A DNA stretch of 5,502 nt from an uncultured Nitrososphaerota archaeon (GTDB lineage Bacteria > Bacillota > Clostridia > Oscillospirales > Ruminococcaceae), in the NCBI GenBank assembly GCA_934869045.1, contig CAKXAF010000179.1:1-5502 (forward strand). Direction: 5' to 3'. Below the pieces are notes generated by a model, which was given only the letters and a program-made list of their open reading frames with translations, was not told where the DNA came from and did no database searches. Position 1 is the first letter of the stretch, and each line of letters starts with the position of its first letter. Below are positions 1 through 5,502 of the stretch, in pieces. The position numbers and the translations under genes are program-made.

Positions 1-2
1 AG

Positions 3-881
3 CAGGAGGACGGCAGTTATATCGCAGGATGCACCGATCCTAAAGTCAAAGAGGGCCTGCAAGCGATGCGGGACTTGTACGCTGCCGGCGGCTTGGATCC
101 GGAATTTGCGGTAAAAGAAGAAGCAAAAACGGAAGAGTTTGTCGCAGCGGGAAAGATCGGTATGTATATTGGCTTTTTCTGGTGGCCGTTAGGGGCTATG
201 AAGGACTGTGTGGCCAATGTGGAGGGGGCCGATTGGATTGCTGTGGAGCTGCCTCCTTCCAAAAATATGGAGACCTATTTGACCCCAGTGGAACTAAACA
301 CGGCAGGCTATTTGTACGTTCGCAAGGGTTATGAGCATCCGGAAGCGGTCGTTGTCATGATGAACCACCTTTGCGACGGATATGCGGCGCCTTGGCTGGT
401 CGGTGAGGACACGGATTTTGCCAAAGGATATCAGGCAATCGCGGCAGATGTAAAGTACAAAAACGTAGCCGTCAATGGGATGATGCCGTTTAGCCTGGCA
501 GGCAACATCAACTGGGGACCGATCTTTCAGGAAGCCATCGATAAGGGCGAAAAGCACGTTTTTGGGAAGGATCAGGATTATCAGAACGTTATCAGCACCG
601 AGCTGTCTCCGGAAATGCAGTGGGCATGGAAAAAGGTCTACCTGGAAGCCTATCCGGTGTTAGGCGACTTTGAAAATCTGCATTATAACGACTATACCGG
701 ATCGCCCACGGATACAGCGGTGAAGGTCCAGTCTCTGCTGGATAAAGAAATGCTGACTACTTTTATCGGCATGATTATGGGTGAAATTCCAATCGACAGC
801 TTTGATGACTTTGTAAAACGGTACAATTCCATGGGCGGGGAAAAGATCGCTCAGGAAATTCAGGCGGCAATGGCAGAATAA
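3..881 (+). CDS. Extracellular solute-binding protein of a sugar ABC transporter (LplA/YtcQ-like), 5' end outside window
   Basis: This is the C-terminal 292 residues of a lipoprotein-type solute-binding protein that captures a sugar or oligosaccharide outside the cell for the permeases encoded next. The frame is open from the window edge, so the signal peptide and lipobox cannot be seen. The first internal ATG (position 66) is not the true start, because coherent family-like sequence (QEDGSYIAGCTDPKVKEGL) precedes it. The stretch GMYIGFFWWPLGAMKD, with the Trp pair at bases 180-185, resembles the G-x-WW-x-PL element of LplA-type proteins. The C-terminal segment IPIDSFDDFVKRYNSMGG is also typical of the family. 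Full-length members are usually about 500-560 residues, so roughly half is missing. Downstream are a hairpin and two permease genes, the usual order for this transporter class. The family assignment is strong. The substrate is inferred only from the neighbouring rhamnosidase. Confidence 0.9.
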   Translation, partial: QEDGSYIAGCTDPKVKEGLQAMRDLYAAGGLDPEFAVKEEAKTEEFVAAGKIGMYIGFFWWPLGAMKDCVANVEGADWIAVELPPSKNMETYLTPVELNTAGYLYVRKGYEHPEAVVVMMNHLCDGYAAPWLVGEDTDFAKGYQAIAADVKYKNVAVNGMMPFSLAGNINWGPIFQEAIDKGEKHVFGKDQDYQNVISTELSPEMQWAWKKVYLEAYPVLGDFENLHYNDYTGSPTDTAVKVQSLLDKEMLTTFIGMIMGEIPIDSFDDFVKRYNSMGGEKIAQEIQAAMAE

Positions 882-893
882 CCTGCGGATTAC

Positions 894-920
894 GGCCGTA
901 TAGGCAGCGCCTATACGGCC
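894..920 (+). promoter_or_regulatory. Perfect intergenic hairpin between binding-protein and permease genes
   Basis: GGCCGTATAGG at 894-904 is the exact reverse complement of CCTATACGGCC at 910-920, giving an 11-bp perfect stem. C905 can pair with G909, which extends it to 12 bp around a 3-base loop. It starts 12 bases after the binding-protein stop codon. What follows is CATTTTGAAA, which is only a short T run and a weak match to an intrinsic terminator. Stem-loops at this position are known in binding-protein operons such as malE-malF. There they protect the upstream mRNA or partly terminate transcription, so the binding protein is made in excess over the membrane subunits. That role is inferred here. 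Confidence 0.75.
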
Positions 921-934
921 CATTTTGAAACGGC

Positions 935-939
935 GGTGA
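935..939 (+). promoter_or_regulatory. Weak ribosome binding site of the first permease gene
   Basis: GGTGA matches only the 3' half of the ideal AAGGAGGTGA. It lies 6 bases before ATG 946 and 9 bases before ATG 949. It is clearly weaker than the sites of the three downstream genes, which fits lower permease synthesis relative to the binding protein. The site does not decide between the two adjacent ATGs. Confidence 0.45.
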
Positions 940-945
940 CAGGCA

Positions 946-1854
946 ATGATGGCATTTCCAGCAAAAAAACGGAAAAATTTGGCTTGGCAGCTTCATTTGA
1001 TGCTGCTGCCCGGCATCCTACTCATCCTGGTCTTCAGCTATTTCCCTCTGGCGGGAATTACGATAGCGTTTAAGGAATTCTATCCGGCTTTGGGCATCTG
1101 GGGCTCTCCGTGGGTGGGGCTTGAGAATTTTGAATACATGTTTCTGCTTCCGGATACCCCTCAGATTTTGTGGAACACTCTTCGCATTGCGCTGCTGAAG
1201 ATGTTTTTCAACTTTCCGGTTCCGATCGTTGTCGCGCTGATGCTCAACGAGGTGAGCATCAGCGGTTTGAAGCGGACAGTCCAGACGGTGGTCTATCTCC
1301 CTTATTTTATCTCCTGGGTCATTTTGTCCGGCATCATCATTGATTTGTTTGCACGGGAGGGGATTATCAACCAGTTTTTGGGCCTTTTTAGGGCAGAGCC
1401 GGTTTTTTTTCTGGGGGACAACCGCTATTTCACCAGTATGCTGGTTTTGACCGATGTCTGGAAAAACTTCGGCTACGGAACAGTGGTCTATCTGGCGGCG
1501 ATTACCGGCGTGGACAGCTCACTGTACGAGTCCGCCATCATTGACGGCGCCAACCGCTGGAAGCAGACGCTGCACATCACGCTCCCCAGCATTGCGCCGA
1601 TTATCATGCTGCTCATGATTCTGAATATGGGCAACGTCCTGAACGCGGGCTTTGACCAGATCTTTAATTTGTACAGCCCCCTGGTTTACCCCAGCGCGGA
1701 TATCATTGACACCTTTGTCTACCGGATCTCCATGATAGAGGCCAACTACAGTCTTGGCACGGCGGTGGGCCTTTTGAAGTCGATCGTAAGCTTTATCCTC
1801 ATTGTCGGCAGCTACACGATTGCCAACAAGTATTCGGATTATACCGTCTTTTAA
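946..1854 (+). CDS. ABC sugar transporter permease subunit, LplB/YteP-like
   Basis: A 302-residue integral membrane protein, the first of two permease subunits forming the inner-membrane channel. The N-terminus is short and basic (KKRKN) and leads into membrane segments judged by eye at about residues 13-38, 77-98, 114-136, 163-187, 212-232 and 274-293. TVVYLPYFIS near residues 114-123 is typical of LplB-like proteins. The cytoplasmic EAA loop that docks the ATPase is clear at about residues 195-215: ESAIIDGANRWKQTLHITLP, with the invariant Gly at the DGA. The protein ends in YSDYTVF. Its length is normal for the family. The start could be ATG 946 or ATG 949 (MM at the N-terminus). The gene follows the binding-protein gene after a 64-base gap with a hairpin and precedes the second permease by 19 bases. 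No ATPase gene is in the window. The function class is secure, the transported sugar is not. Confidence 0.93.
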   Translation: MMAFPAKKRKNLAWQLHLMLLPGILLILVFSYFPLAGITIAFKEFYPALGIWGSPWVGLENFEYMFLLPDTPQILWNTLRIALLKMFFNFPVPIVVALMLNEVSISGLKRTVQTVVYLPYFISWVILSGIIIDLFAREGIINQFLGLFRAEPVFFLGDNRYFTSMLVLTDVWKNFGYGTVVYLAAITGVDSSLYESAIIDGANRWKQTLHITLPSIAPIIMLLMILNMGNVLNAGFDQIFNLYSPLVYPSADIIDTFVYRISMIEANYSLGTAVGLLKSIVSFILIVGSYTIANKYSDYTVF

Positions 1855-1860
1855 GGGGCT

Positions 1861-1869
1861 GGGAGGGAG
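1861..1869 (+). promoter_or_regulatory. Ribosome binding site fixing the second permease start
   Basis: The purine run GGGAGGGAG lies just upstream of ATG 1874, with its GGGAGG core 7 bases away. This supports ATG 1874 over the in-frame ATG at 1802, which lies inside the previous gene and lacks such a site. Confidence 0.75.
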
Positions 1870-1873
1870 AAAT

Positions 1874-2749
1874 ATGAAAAAAGTTTCAGCATCCTATCGG
1901 GTGTTCTCGGTGTTGAATATAATCCTCCTTATGCTGCTGTCGGCGCTGTGCGTGTTTCCGATTTTTCACATTCTGGCGGTATCCTTAAGCAGCCAAGCCG
2001 CTGCCGCCGCCAATCAGGTGGTTCTCTGGCCAGTGGGCTTTACCTGGGCCTCCTATCTCTCCGTTGCCGGACGGAGCGCCTATTGGACCGCTTTCGGTGT
2101 TTCGGTGAGGCGGGTGCTGCTGGGTGTTTCGGTGAATACGGTTTTGACGGCGATGATGGCGTACCCCCTTTCCAAATATCCCCGGGAATTCAAGGCAAGG
2201 CGGTACTACGTCTGGTTTTTAATGTTCGCCATGATTTTTAACGGCGGCTTGGTGCCTACCTATCTTCTGATCAGGGATCTGCATCTGATGAACAGCATTT
2301 GGGCGTTGATCCTTCCCGGCGCTGTGCCGATTTACAACGTCATTCTGACGATGAACTTCATCCGGCAGCTTCCACGGGAGATCGAAGAAGCGGCATTTAT
2401 CGATGGCGCTACGTATTTCCAGTGCTTCCTTCGGATGATCGTACCGCTGTCGAAGCCGGTGCTGGCGACGATCATTTTGTTCAGCTTTCTCGGTCATTGG
2501 AACGCCTGGTTTGACGGAATGATCTATATGGAAAATTCCGCAAATTATCCACTGCAGACCTATATGTACAACGTCATTGCCAACCGGGATATCACCAATT
2601 CGACAGAGGCTATTGAAAATGCTCTAACGAACATTAAAACCCTGAAATCTGCTCAGCTGTTTCTGACGATGCTGCCAATTTTGGTGATTTACCCGTTTTT
2701 GCAGAAATATTTTACCAAGGGCATCACTGTGGGCGCCGTAAAAGGATAA
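1874..2749 (+). CDS. ABC sugar transporter permease subunit, YtcP/LplC-like
   Basis: A 291-residue membrane protein, partner of the preceding permease. ATG 1874 is chosen because it follows a good ribosome binding site and gives the expected N-terminus MKKVSASYRVF leading into the first membrane segment at about residues 12-37. The in-frame frame-open extension upstream to 1802 would add 24 unrelated residues overlapping the previous gene. Family hallmarks are FNGGLVPTYLLIRDLHLMNS, the EAA loop EEAAFIDGATYFQCFLRMIVP (Glu at about residue 172, Gly at 178), and the C-terminal end YPFLQKYFTKGITVGAVKG. Length is normal for YtcP-like subunits. The gene lies 19 bases after the first permease and 12 bases before the rhamnosidase, so the three are very probably co-transcribed. 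In Bacillus subtilis the related YtcQ-YteP-YtcP set imports rhamnogalacturonan fragments, which agrees with the rhamnosidase here but does not prove the same substrate. Confidence 0.94.
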   Translation: MKKVSASYRVFSVLNIILLMLLSALCVFPIFHILAVSLSSQAAAAANQVVLWPVGFTWASYLSVAGRSAYWTAFGVSVRRVLLGVSVNTVLTAMMAYPLSKYPREFKARRYYVWFLMFAMIFNGGLVPTYLLIRDLHLMNSIWALILPGAVPIYNVILTMNFIRQLPREIEEAAFIDGATYFQCFLRMIVPLSKPVLATIILFSFLGHWNAWFDGMIYMENSANYPLQTYMYNVIANRDITNSTEAIENALTNIKTLKSAQLFLTMLPILVIYPFLQKYFTKGITVGAVKG

Positions 2750-2754
2750 GGAGG
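2748..2754 (+). promoter_or_regulatory. Strong ribosome binding site of the rhamnosidase, overlapping the permease stop codon
   Basis: AAGGAGG begins inside the TAA stop (2747-2749) of the upstream permease and sits 7 bases before ATG 2762. A ribosome terminating on the permease would cover this site, so translational coupling is plausible. It fixes the rhamnosidase start. Confidence 0.85.
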
Positions 2755-2761
2755 AGCCGTT

Positions 2762-4939
2762 ATGCGTTGGATCGATCAGGCAAAGTGGATTGCGGCGGCG
2801 GAAGACTTTGGAGAAGTCTGTCCGGTGTTCCGAAAGCGGCTGCTTTTGCGGGGTCCGGTACGGGAGGCGTTTCTGCAAATCAGTGCCCGGGGCGTTTATG
2901 AGGCGTTCCTGAACGGCCGACAGGCAGGGGATTTCTTTCTGGCTCCAGGCTGGACCAACTACCGCAGTCGCATCCAGTTTCAGGAATACAACGTGACCGG
3001 TTTGCTGTCCGGACAGGAGACGGAGCTGCGCATCGGCGCAGGCAAAGGCTGGTACGGCGGCAGGCTGACCCACGGAACCTATCCGGGACCGTGTCCGGCG
3101 GTGATTGCGGCTCTGGCGGTATTTTATCAAGACGGAGCGGAGGAGGTCTTCCGCACGGATGCGGATTGGGAAGCGGCGGAGAGTCCGGTTCGGTTCAGCG
3201 ATTTATATGATGGAGAGACCTATGACGCGCGGGTGATTCCGGAGGGGTGGCGTCCGGTTTCTGTACTCCCGGAAGACGACGTTTTCCTAATAGAACAGGA
3301 GGGTCCGGCAGTGCGCGAACAGGCGTATTTTTCGCCGGCCGCGGTCCTTCATACCCCCAGGGGTGAAACCGTGCTGGATTTCAGCCAGAATCTCACGGGG
3401 TACGTGCGGTTCACGGTTCGGGGACGGCCGGGAGACGCTGTGGAGCTGTCCGACGCGGAGATCCTGGACCGGGATGGAAATTTTTATAACGAAAATTACC
3501 GTTCCGCCAAGAGCCGGATCCGCTATCTCTGCAAGGGCGGCGTGGAAACCTATCAGCCTCATTTTTCCTTTCAGGGGTTTCGCTACGTGCGGCTGGATTC
3601 CTGGCCGGGGGAAGTGCGGCCGGGGGATTTTACGGCAGTGGCCGTCCATTCCGACATGGAGCGAACCGGGCATTTCGCCTGCTCCAACCCGCTGCTGAAC
3701 CGGCTGTACCAAAACGTCTTATGGGGGCAGCGGGGAAATTTTTTGGATATTCCCACGGACTGCCCCCAGCGGGACGAACGGATGGGCTGGACCGGGGACG
3801 CCCAGGTATTCAGCCGGGCCGCCTCCTATAACTTCGATGTGGAGCGGTTTTTCCGCAAATGGCTCCGGGATCTGAAAACCGAGCAGAAACCCTCGGGCGC
3901 GATCCCCCGGATCGTGCCCAACTGCTGGAACCCAGAGGATGCGGCGCCCGCCGCATGGGGGGACGCGGCGGTAATTTGTCCCTGGCAGATTTACTGGACC
4001 TATGGAAACCGGGACATACTGGAGGAGCAGTTCTCCAGTATGAGGGGCTGGGTGGATTACGTCCGTTCACAGGGTTCTGAGGAAGGGCTGTGGGATACGG
4101 GGGATCATTACGGGGACTGGCTGGGCCTGGACGCGGAGGAAGGCTCCTATCAGGGAAAGACCGACCCCTATCTGATCGCCACTGCATATTTTTATCGTTC
4201 CACGCAGCTTCTTTGTCAGGCCGGGGAAGTCCTTGGCAAGGAGATGACCGTGTACCGGGAGCTTGCAGGCCGCATTCAGACCGCTTTCCGAAGAGTCTAT
4301 GTGCAGGGAGAGCGGCTGACAAGCGACACGCAGACCGCCTATGCCCTGGCCCTGGAAACCGGGCTGGCGGACAGCGGGCTGGAGAAAGCTTTCGCGGACC
4401 GGCTTGCGGAGCTGGTCCGGCTTAACGGAAACCGGCTGCAGACCGGGTTCGTCGGTACGCCCTGCCTGCTTTACGCGCTGGCGGATCACAGTTACCCGGA
4501 TCTGGCCGTCACCTTGTTGCTGCAGGAGGAATATCCCTCATGGCTGTATTCGGTGCGGCAGGGGGCGACGACGGTCTGGGAGCACTGGGATGGGCTGAAG
4601 CCGGACGGGACCGTGTGGAGCCCGGATATGAATTCCTTTAACCACTACGCATACGGAGCAGTAGCGGATTTTCTCTACGGCAGACTTTGCGGTATTGAGC
4701 CTCTGGAGCCGGGGTTTCGCCGAATCCGGATCCGGCCGCTGATGGACGCCCGGCTTGACTGGGCGGAGGCTTCTATCCGGACAAGGCATGGAGAGGTCGG
4801 GTGTGGATGGAGGAAAGAAAAGGGCGGATGGTTCTGTACGGTTCAGGTCCCCCAGGGGTGTACGGCGGAGGTCGATCTGCCCGGCATAGCGAAAACCGTT
4901 TCAGAGGGGCCCCATGAATTTTGGGTTTTCCCGTCATAA
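2762..4939 (+). CDS. Alpha-L-rhamnosidase, glycoside hydrolase family 78, probably cytoplasmic
   Basis: A 725-residue enzyme that hydrolyses terminal alpha-L-rhamnose from oligosaccharides or glycosides. Domains in order: an N-terminal beta-sandwich to about residue 190 (ISARGVYEAFLNGRQAGD, LAPGWTNYRSR); a second beta domain at about 200-300 (VLDFSQNLTGYVRF from 204, FQGFRYVRL); the (alpha/alpha)6 catalytic barrel at about 305-645; and a C-terminal beta-sandwich from about 646 (IEPLEPGFRRIRIRP). The family catalytic motif CPQRDERMGWTGDAQ is intact, with Glu339 as the likely general acid. WEHWD holds Glu607 as the likely general base, and SFNHYAYG (His628), AWGDA (399-402) and HYGDWL (449-454) are conserved too. 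These roles come from characterised GH78 enzymes and are assigned by motif. There is no signal peptide, so it should act on imported substrate. Many GH78 proteins are about 870-1100 residues, so this one is compact. It is more GC-rich than its neighbours. The reading frame is unbroken. Confidence 0.95.
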   Translation: MRWIDQAKWIAAAEDFGEVCPVFRKRLLLRGPVREAFLQISARGVYEAFLNGRQAGDFFLAPGWTNYRSRIQFQEYNVTGLLSGQETELRIGAGKGWYGGRLTHGTYPGPCPAVIAALAVFYQDGAEEVFRTDADWEAAESPVRFSDLYDGETYDARVIPEGWRPVSVLPEDDVFLIEQEGPAVREQAYFSPAAVLHTPRGETVLDFSQNLTGYVRFTVRGRPGDAVELSDAEILDRDGNFYNENYRSAKSRIRYLCKGGVETYQPHFSFQGFRYVRLDSWPGEVRPGDFTAVAVHSDMERTGHFACSNPLLNRLYQNVLWGQRGNFLDIPTDCPQRDERMGWTGDAQVFSRAASYNFDVERFFRKWLRDLKTEQKPSGAIPRIVPNCWNPEDAAPAAWGDAAVICPWQIYWTYGNRDILEEQFSSMRGWVDYVRSQGSEEGLWDTGDHYGDWLGLDAEEGSYQGKTDPYLIATAYFYRSTQLLCQAGEVLGKEMTVYRELAGRIQTAFRRVYVQGERLTSDTQTAYALALETGLADSGLEKAFADRLAELVRLNGNRLQTGFVGTPCLLYALADHSYPDLAVTLLLQEEYPSWLYSVRQGATTVWEHWDGLKPDGTVWSPDMNSFNHYAYGAVADFLYGRLCGIEPLEPGFRRIRIRPLMDARLDWAEASIRTRHGEVGCGWRKEKGGWFCTVQVPQGCTAEVDLPGIAKTVSEGPHEFWVFPS
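4015..4042 (+). repeat. Perfect 10-bp inverted repeat inside the rhamnosidase gene
   Basis: CATACTGGAG at 4015-4024 is the exact reverse complement of CTCCAGTATG at 4033-4042, separated by 8 bases. A G-T wobble (4025/4032) and an A-T pair (4026/4031) extend the stem to 12 bp with a GCAG tetraloop. It lies in the catalytic-domain coding sequence (DILEEQFSSMRG). A second, shorter inverted repeat, ATGCGGC at 3939-3945 with GCCGCAT at 3950-3956, lies about 60 bases upstream. No function is known. Chance and codon constraints may explain both. Confidence 0.5.
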
Positions 4940-4950
4940 TATCAGGCACA

Positions 4951-4980
4951 GACTGTCCTGCCAGTACCGGCGGGACGGTC
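4951..4980 (+). terminator. Strong hairpin after the rhamnosidase: possible terminator or attenuator
   Basis: GACTGTCCTGCC (4951-4962) pairs along all 12 positions with GGCGGGACGGTC (4969-4980). Ten pairs are Watson-Crick and two are G-T wobbles, with loop AGTACC. It begins 11 bases after the rhamnosidase stop and ends 28 bases before the sensor start. The following sequence is TTGCCCGCTTT, so the T tract is interrupted and complete intrinsic termination is doubtful. No convincing promoter is visible before the sensor gene. Partial read-through that lowers sensor expression relative to the enzyme is therefore plausible, but inferred. Confidence 0.6.
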
Positions 4981-4994
4981 TTGCCCGCTTTAAG

Positions 4995-5000
4995 AAGGAG
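4995..5000 (+). promoter_or_regulatory. Ribosome binding site supporting the TTG start of the sensor gene
   Basis: AAGGAG lies 8 bases before TTG 5009, followed by a further GAGAGAG purine run. No in-frame ATG occurs until the codon at 5084-5086, which is already inside the first membrane segment and would cut it apart. The TTG is therefore the best start. Confidence 0.75.
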
Positions 5001-5008
5001 AGAGAGCT

Positions 5009-5502
5009 TTGCTCAGACGTCAATCGATTTTTACACGGTTTTTCTTGTGCTTTCTCGCAGTATGGGTGCCGCTCAACCTTCTGATGGTCGGAATCCTGTC
5101 CTATTCGGGGGATCAGCTGGCTAAAAATGCAGTGAAAACGTCGGATACCCACCTGTCCTTCCTTTCCTATCTGCTGAACCGCGATTTCAATAAGATCAGC
5201 CAGATCCTGTATCTGATCAGCTTTGACGATGAAATTTTGGAATACAGCCATCAGCGTTCCCAACCGTTCAGCTATCAGCAGTATCTGTTGAACGTTCAGA
5301 TTCAGCAGCGAATGGTATCCTATAGTCAGGCCAGTTTTTTGATCGAGGATCTATTCCTTGTTTTCCCGGATGGCGGAGAATTAAGCGTCCGCTATACGGG
5401 AAGCGGGCTGCCGGAGAAAGTGCTTGAAAATGCTTGGGGCGCGTCTGAGCAGGTTGACCGGCTTTTGATTTACGAAGGAAAGCTGGTGTATCTTCATAAG
5501 GG
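5009..5502 (+). CDS. Membrane-anchored sensor, probable YesM-type histidine kinase, 3' end outside window
   Basis: The first 164 residues of a longer protein, open to the window edge with no stop. Starting at TTG 5009 (read as Met) it begins LLRRQSIFTRFFLCFLAVW: a short basic cytoplasmic tail, then one membrane helix at about residues 11-33. From about residue 34 comes a hydrophilic, probably extracellular sensor region, including HLSFLSYLLNRDFNKISQIL and, further on, IEDLFLVFPDGGELSVRY. This layout is typical of YesM-type sensor kinases beside LplABC-like sugar transporters, which usually pair with an AraC-type response regulator. The second membrane helix, HAMP, kinase and ATPase domains would lie downstream and cannot be seen. 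A membrane-anchored AraC-family regulator (YesS/YtdP-like) has a similar N-terminus and remains possible. It follows the rhamnosidase after 69 bases that contain a strong hairpin, so it may be co-transcribed at a reduced level. The specific ligand is unknown. Confidence 0.7.
   Translation, partial: MLRRQSIFTRFFLCFLAVWVPLNLLMVGILSYSGDQLAKNAVKTSDTHLSFLSYLLNRDFNKISQILYLISFDDEILEYSHQRSQPFSYQQYLLNVQIQQRMVSYSQASFLIEDLFLVFPDGGELSVRYTGSGLPEKVLENAWGASEQVDRLLIYEGKLVYLHK

Noticed and set aside
1403..1410. Run of eight T bases in the first permease gene, a possible frameshift site
   Set aside because: The frame is intact and in register on both sides, encoding PVFFLGDN with conserved family sequence before and after.
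1802..1873. In-frame ATG at 1802 as an upstream start for the second permease
   Set aside because: It lies inside the first permease gene, has no ribosome binding site, and adds 24 residues unlike the family. ATG 1874 has a good site and the expected N-terminus.
3005..3016. Perfect 12-bp palindrome CTGTCCGGACAG
   Set aside because: It lies inside the rhamnosidase coding sequence with no loop and no second copy that I could see. It is most likely chance, though a protein-binding site cannot be excluded.
2624..4789. Long open frames on the minus strand and in other plus frames across the rhamnosidase gene
   Set aside because: Their translations are low-complexity, rich in Arg, Pro and Gly, with no family resemblance. 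They are shadows of a GC-rich coding sequence with intact GH78 motifs.
4935..4940. CATAAT as a possible -10 box for the sensor gene
   Set aside because: I could not find a -35 box at proper spacing, and a promoter here would place the strong hairpin in the transcript leader. The evidence is too weak to annotate.
4921..5124. Short plus-strand open frame with ATG at 4921 overlapping the rhamnosidase end
   Set aside because: It starts within the enzyme gene, runs through the intergenic hairpin, and competes with the sensor frame, which has a ribosome binding site and a membrane helix.
5133..5146. TGAAAACGT resembling the left half of a catabolite-responsive (cre) element
   Set aside because: The right half does not match the consensus and the site lies more than 120 bases inside the sensor gene, so it is not credible as an operator.

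Overview
The window looks like part of a carbohydrate-uptake and degradation operon from a member of the Bacillota, probably Clostridia or Paenibacillaceae. This rests on protein family types (an LplA/YtcQ-like solute-binding protein with LplB- and YtcP-like permeases), on purine-rich Shine-Dalgarno sites ahead of most genes, and on one TTG start. No species can be named from the sequence alone. All five genes lie on the + strand, and there is no mobile element, RNA gene or CRISPR array that I can support.

Layout: positions 3-881 hold the C-terminal half of a solute-binding protein that begins before the window. A 64-base gap follows, containing a perfect hairpin (894-920). Next come two ABC permease subunits, 946-1854 and 1874-2749, and then a complete GH78 alpha-L-rhamnosidase, 2762-4939. 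A 69-base gap with a second strong hairpin (4951-4980) leads to a gene starting at TTG 5009. That gene runs off the end of the window and encodes the N-terminus of a membrane-anchored sensor, most likely a YesM-type histidine kinase. There is no gene-free stretch longer than 300 bases.

How the genes fit together (inference): the binding protein captures an oligosaccharide outside the cell and the permease pair imports it, using an ATPase that is not encoded here. The rhamnosidase has no signal peptide, so it would remove terminal alpha-L-rhamnose inside the cell. The downstream sensor may detect the sugar or its uptake and control the operon. Rhamnosylated oligosaccharides, such as rhamnogalacturonan fragments or plant rhamnosides, are the best substrate guess because of the rhamnosidase. 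The transporter sequences alone do not fix the substrate.

I found no convincing sign of a previously undescribed system. The points most worth a second look are the two intergenic hairpins, the TTG-started sensor gene, the compact cytoplasmic rhamnosidase with its higher GC content, and an unusually good inverted repeat inside the rhamnosidase gene.
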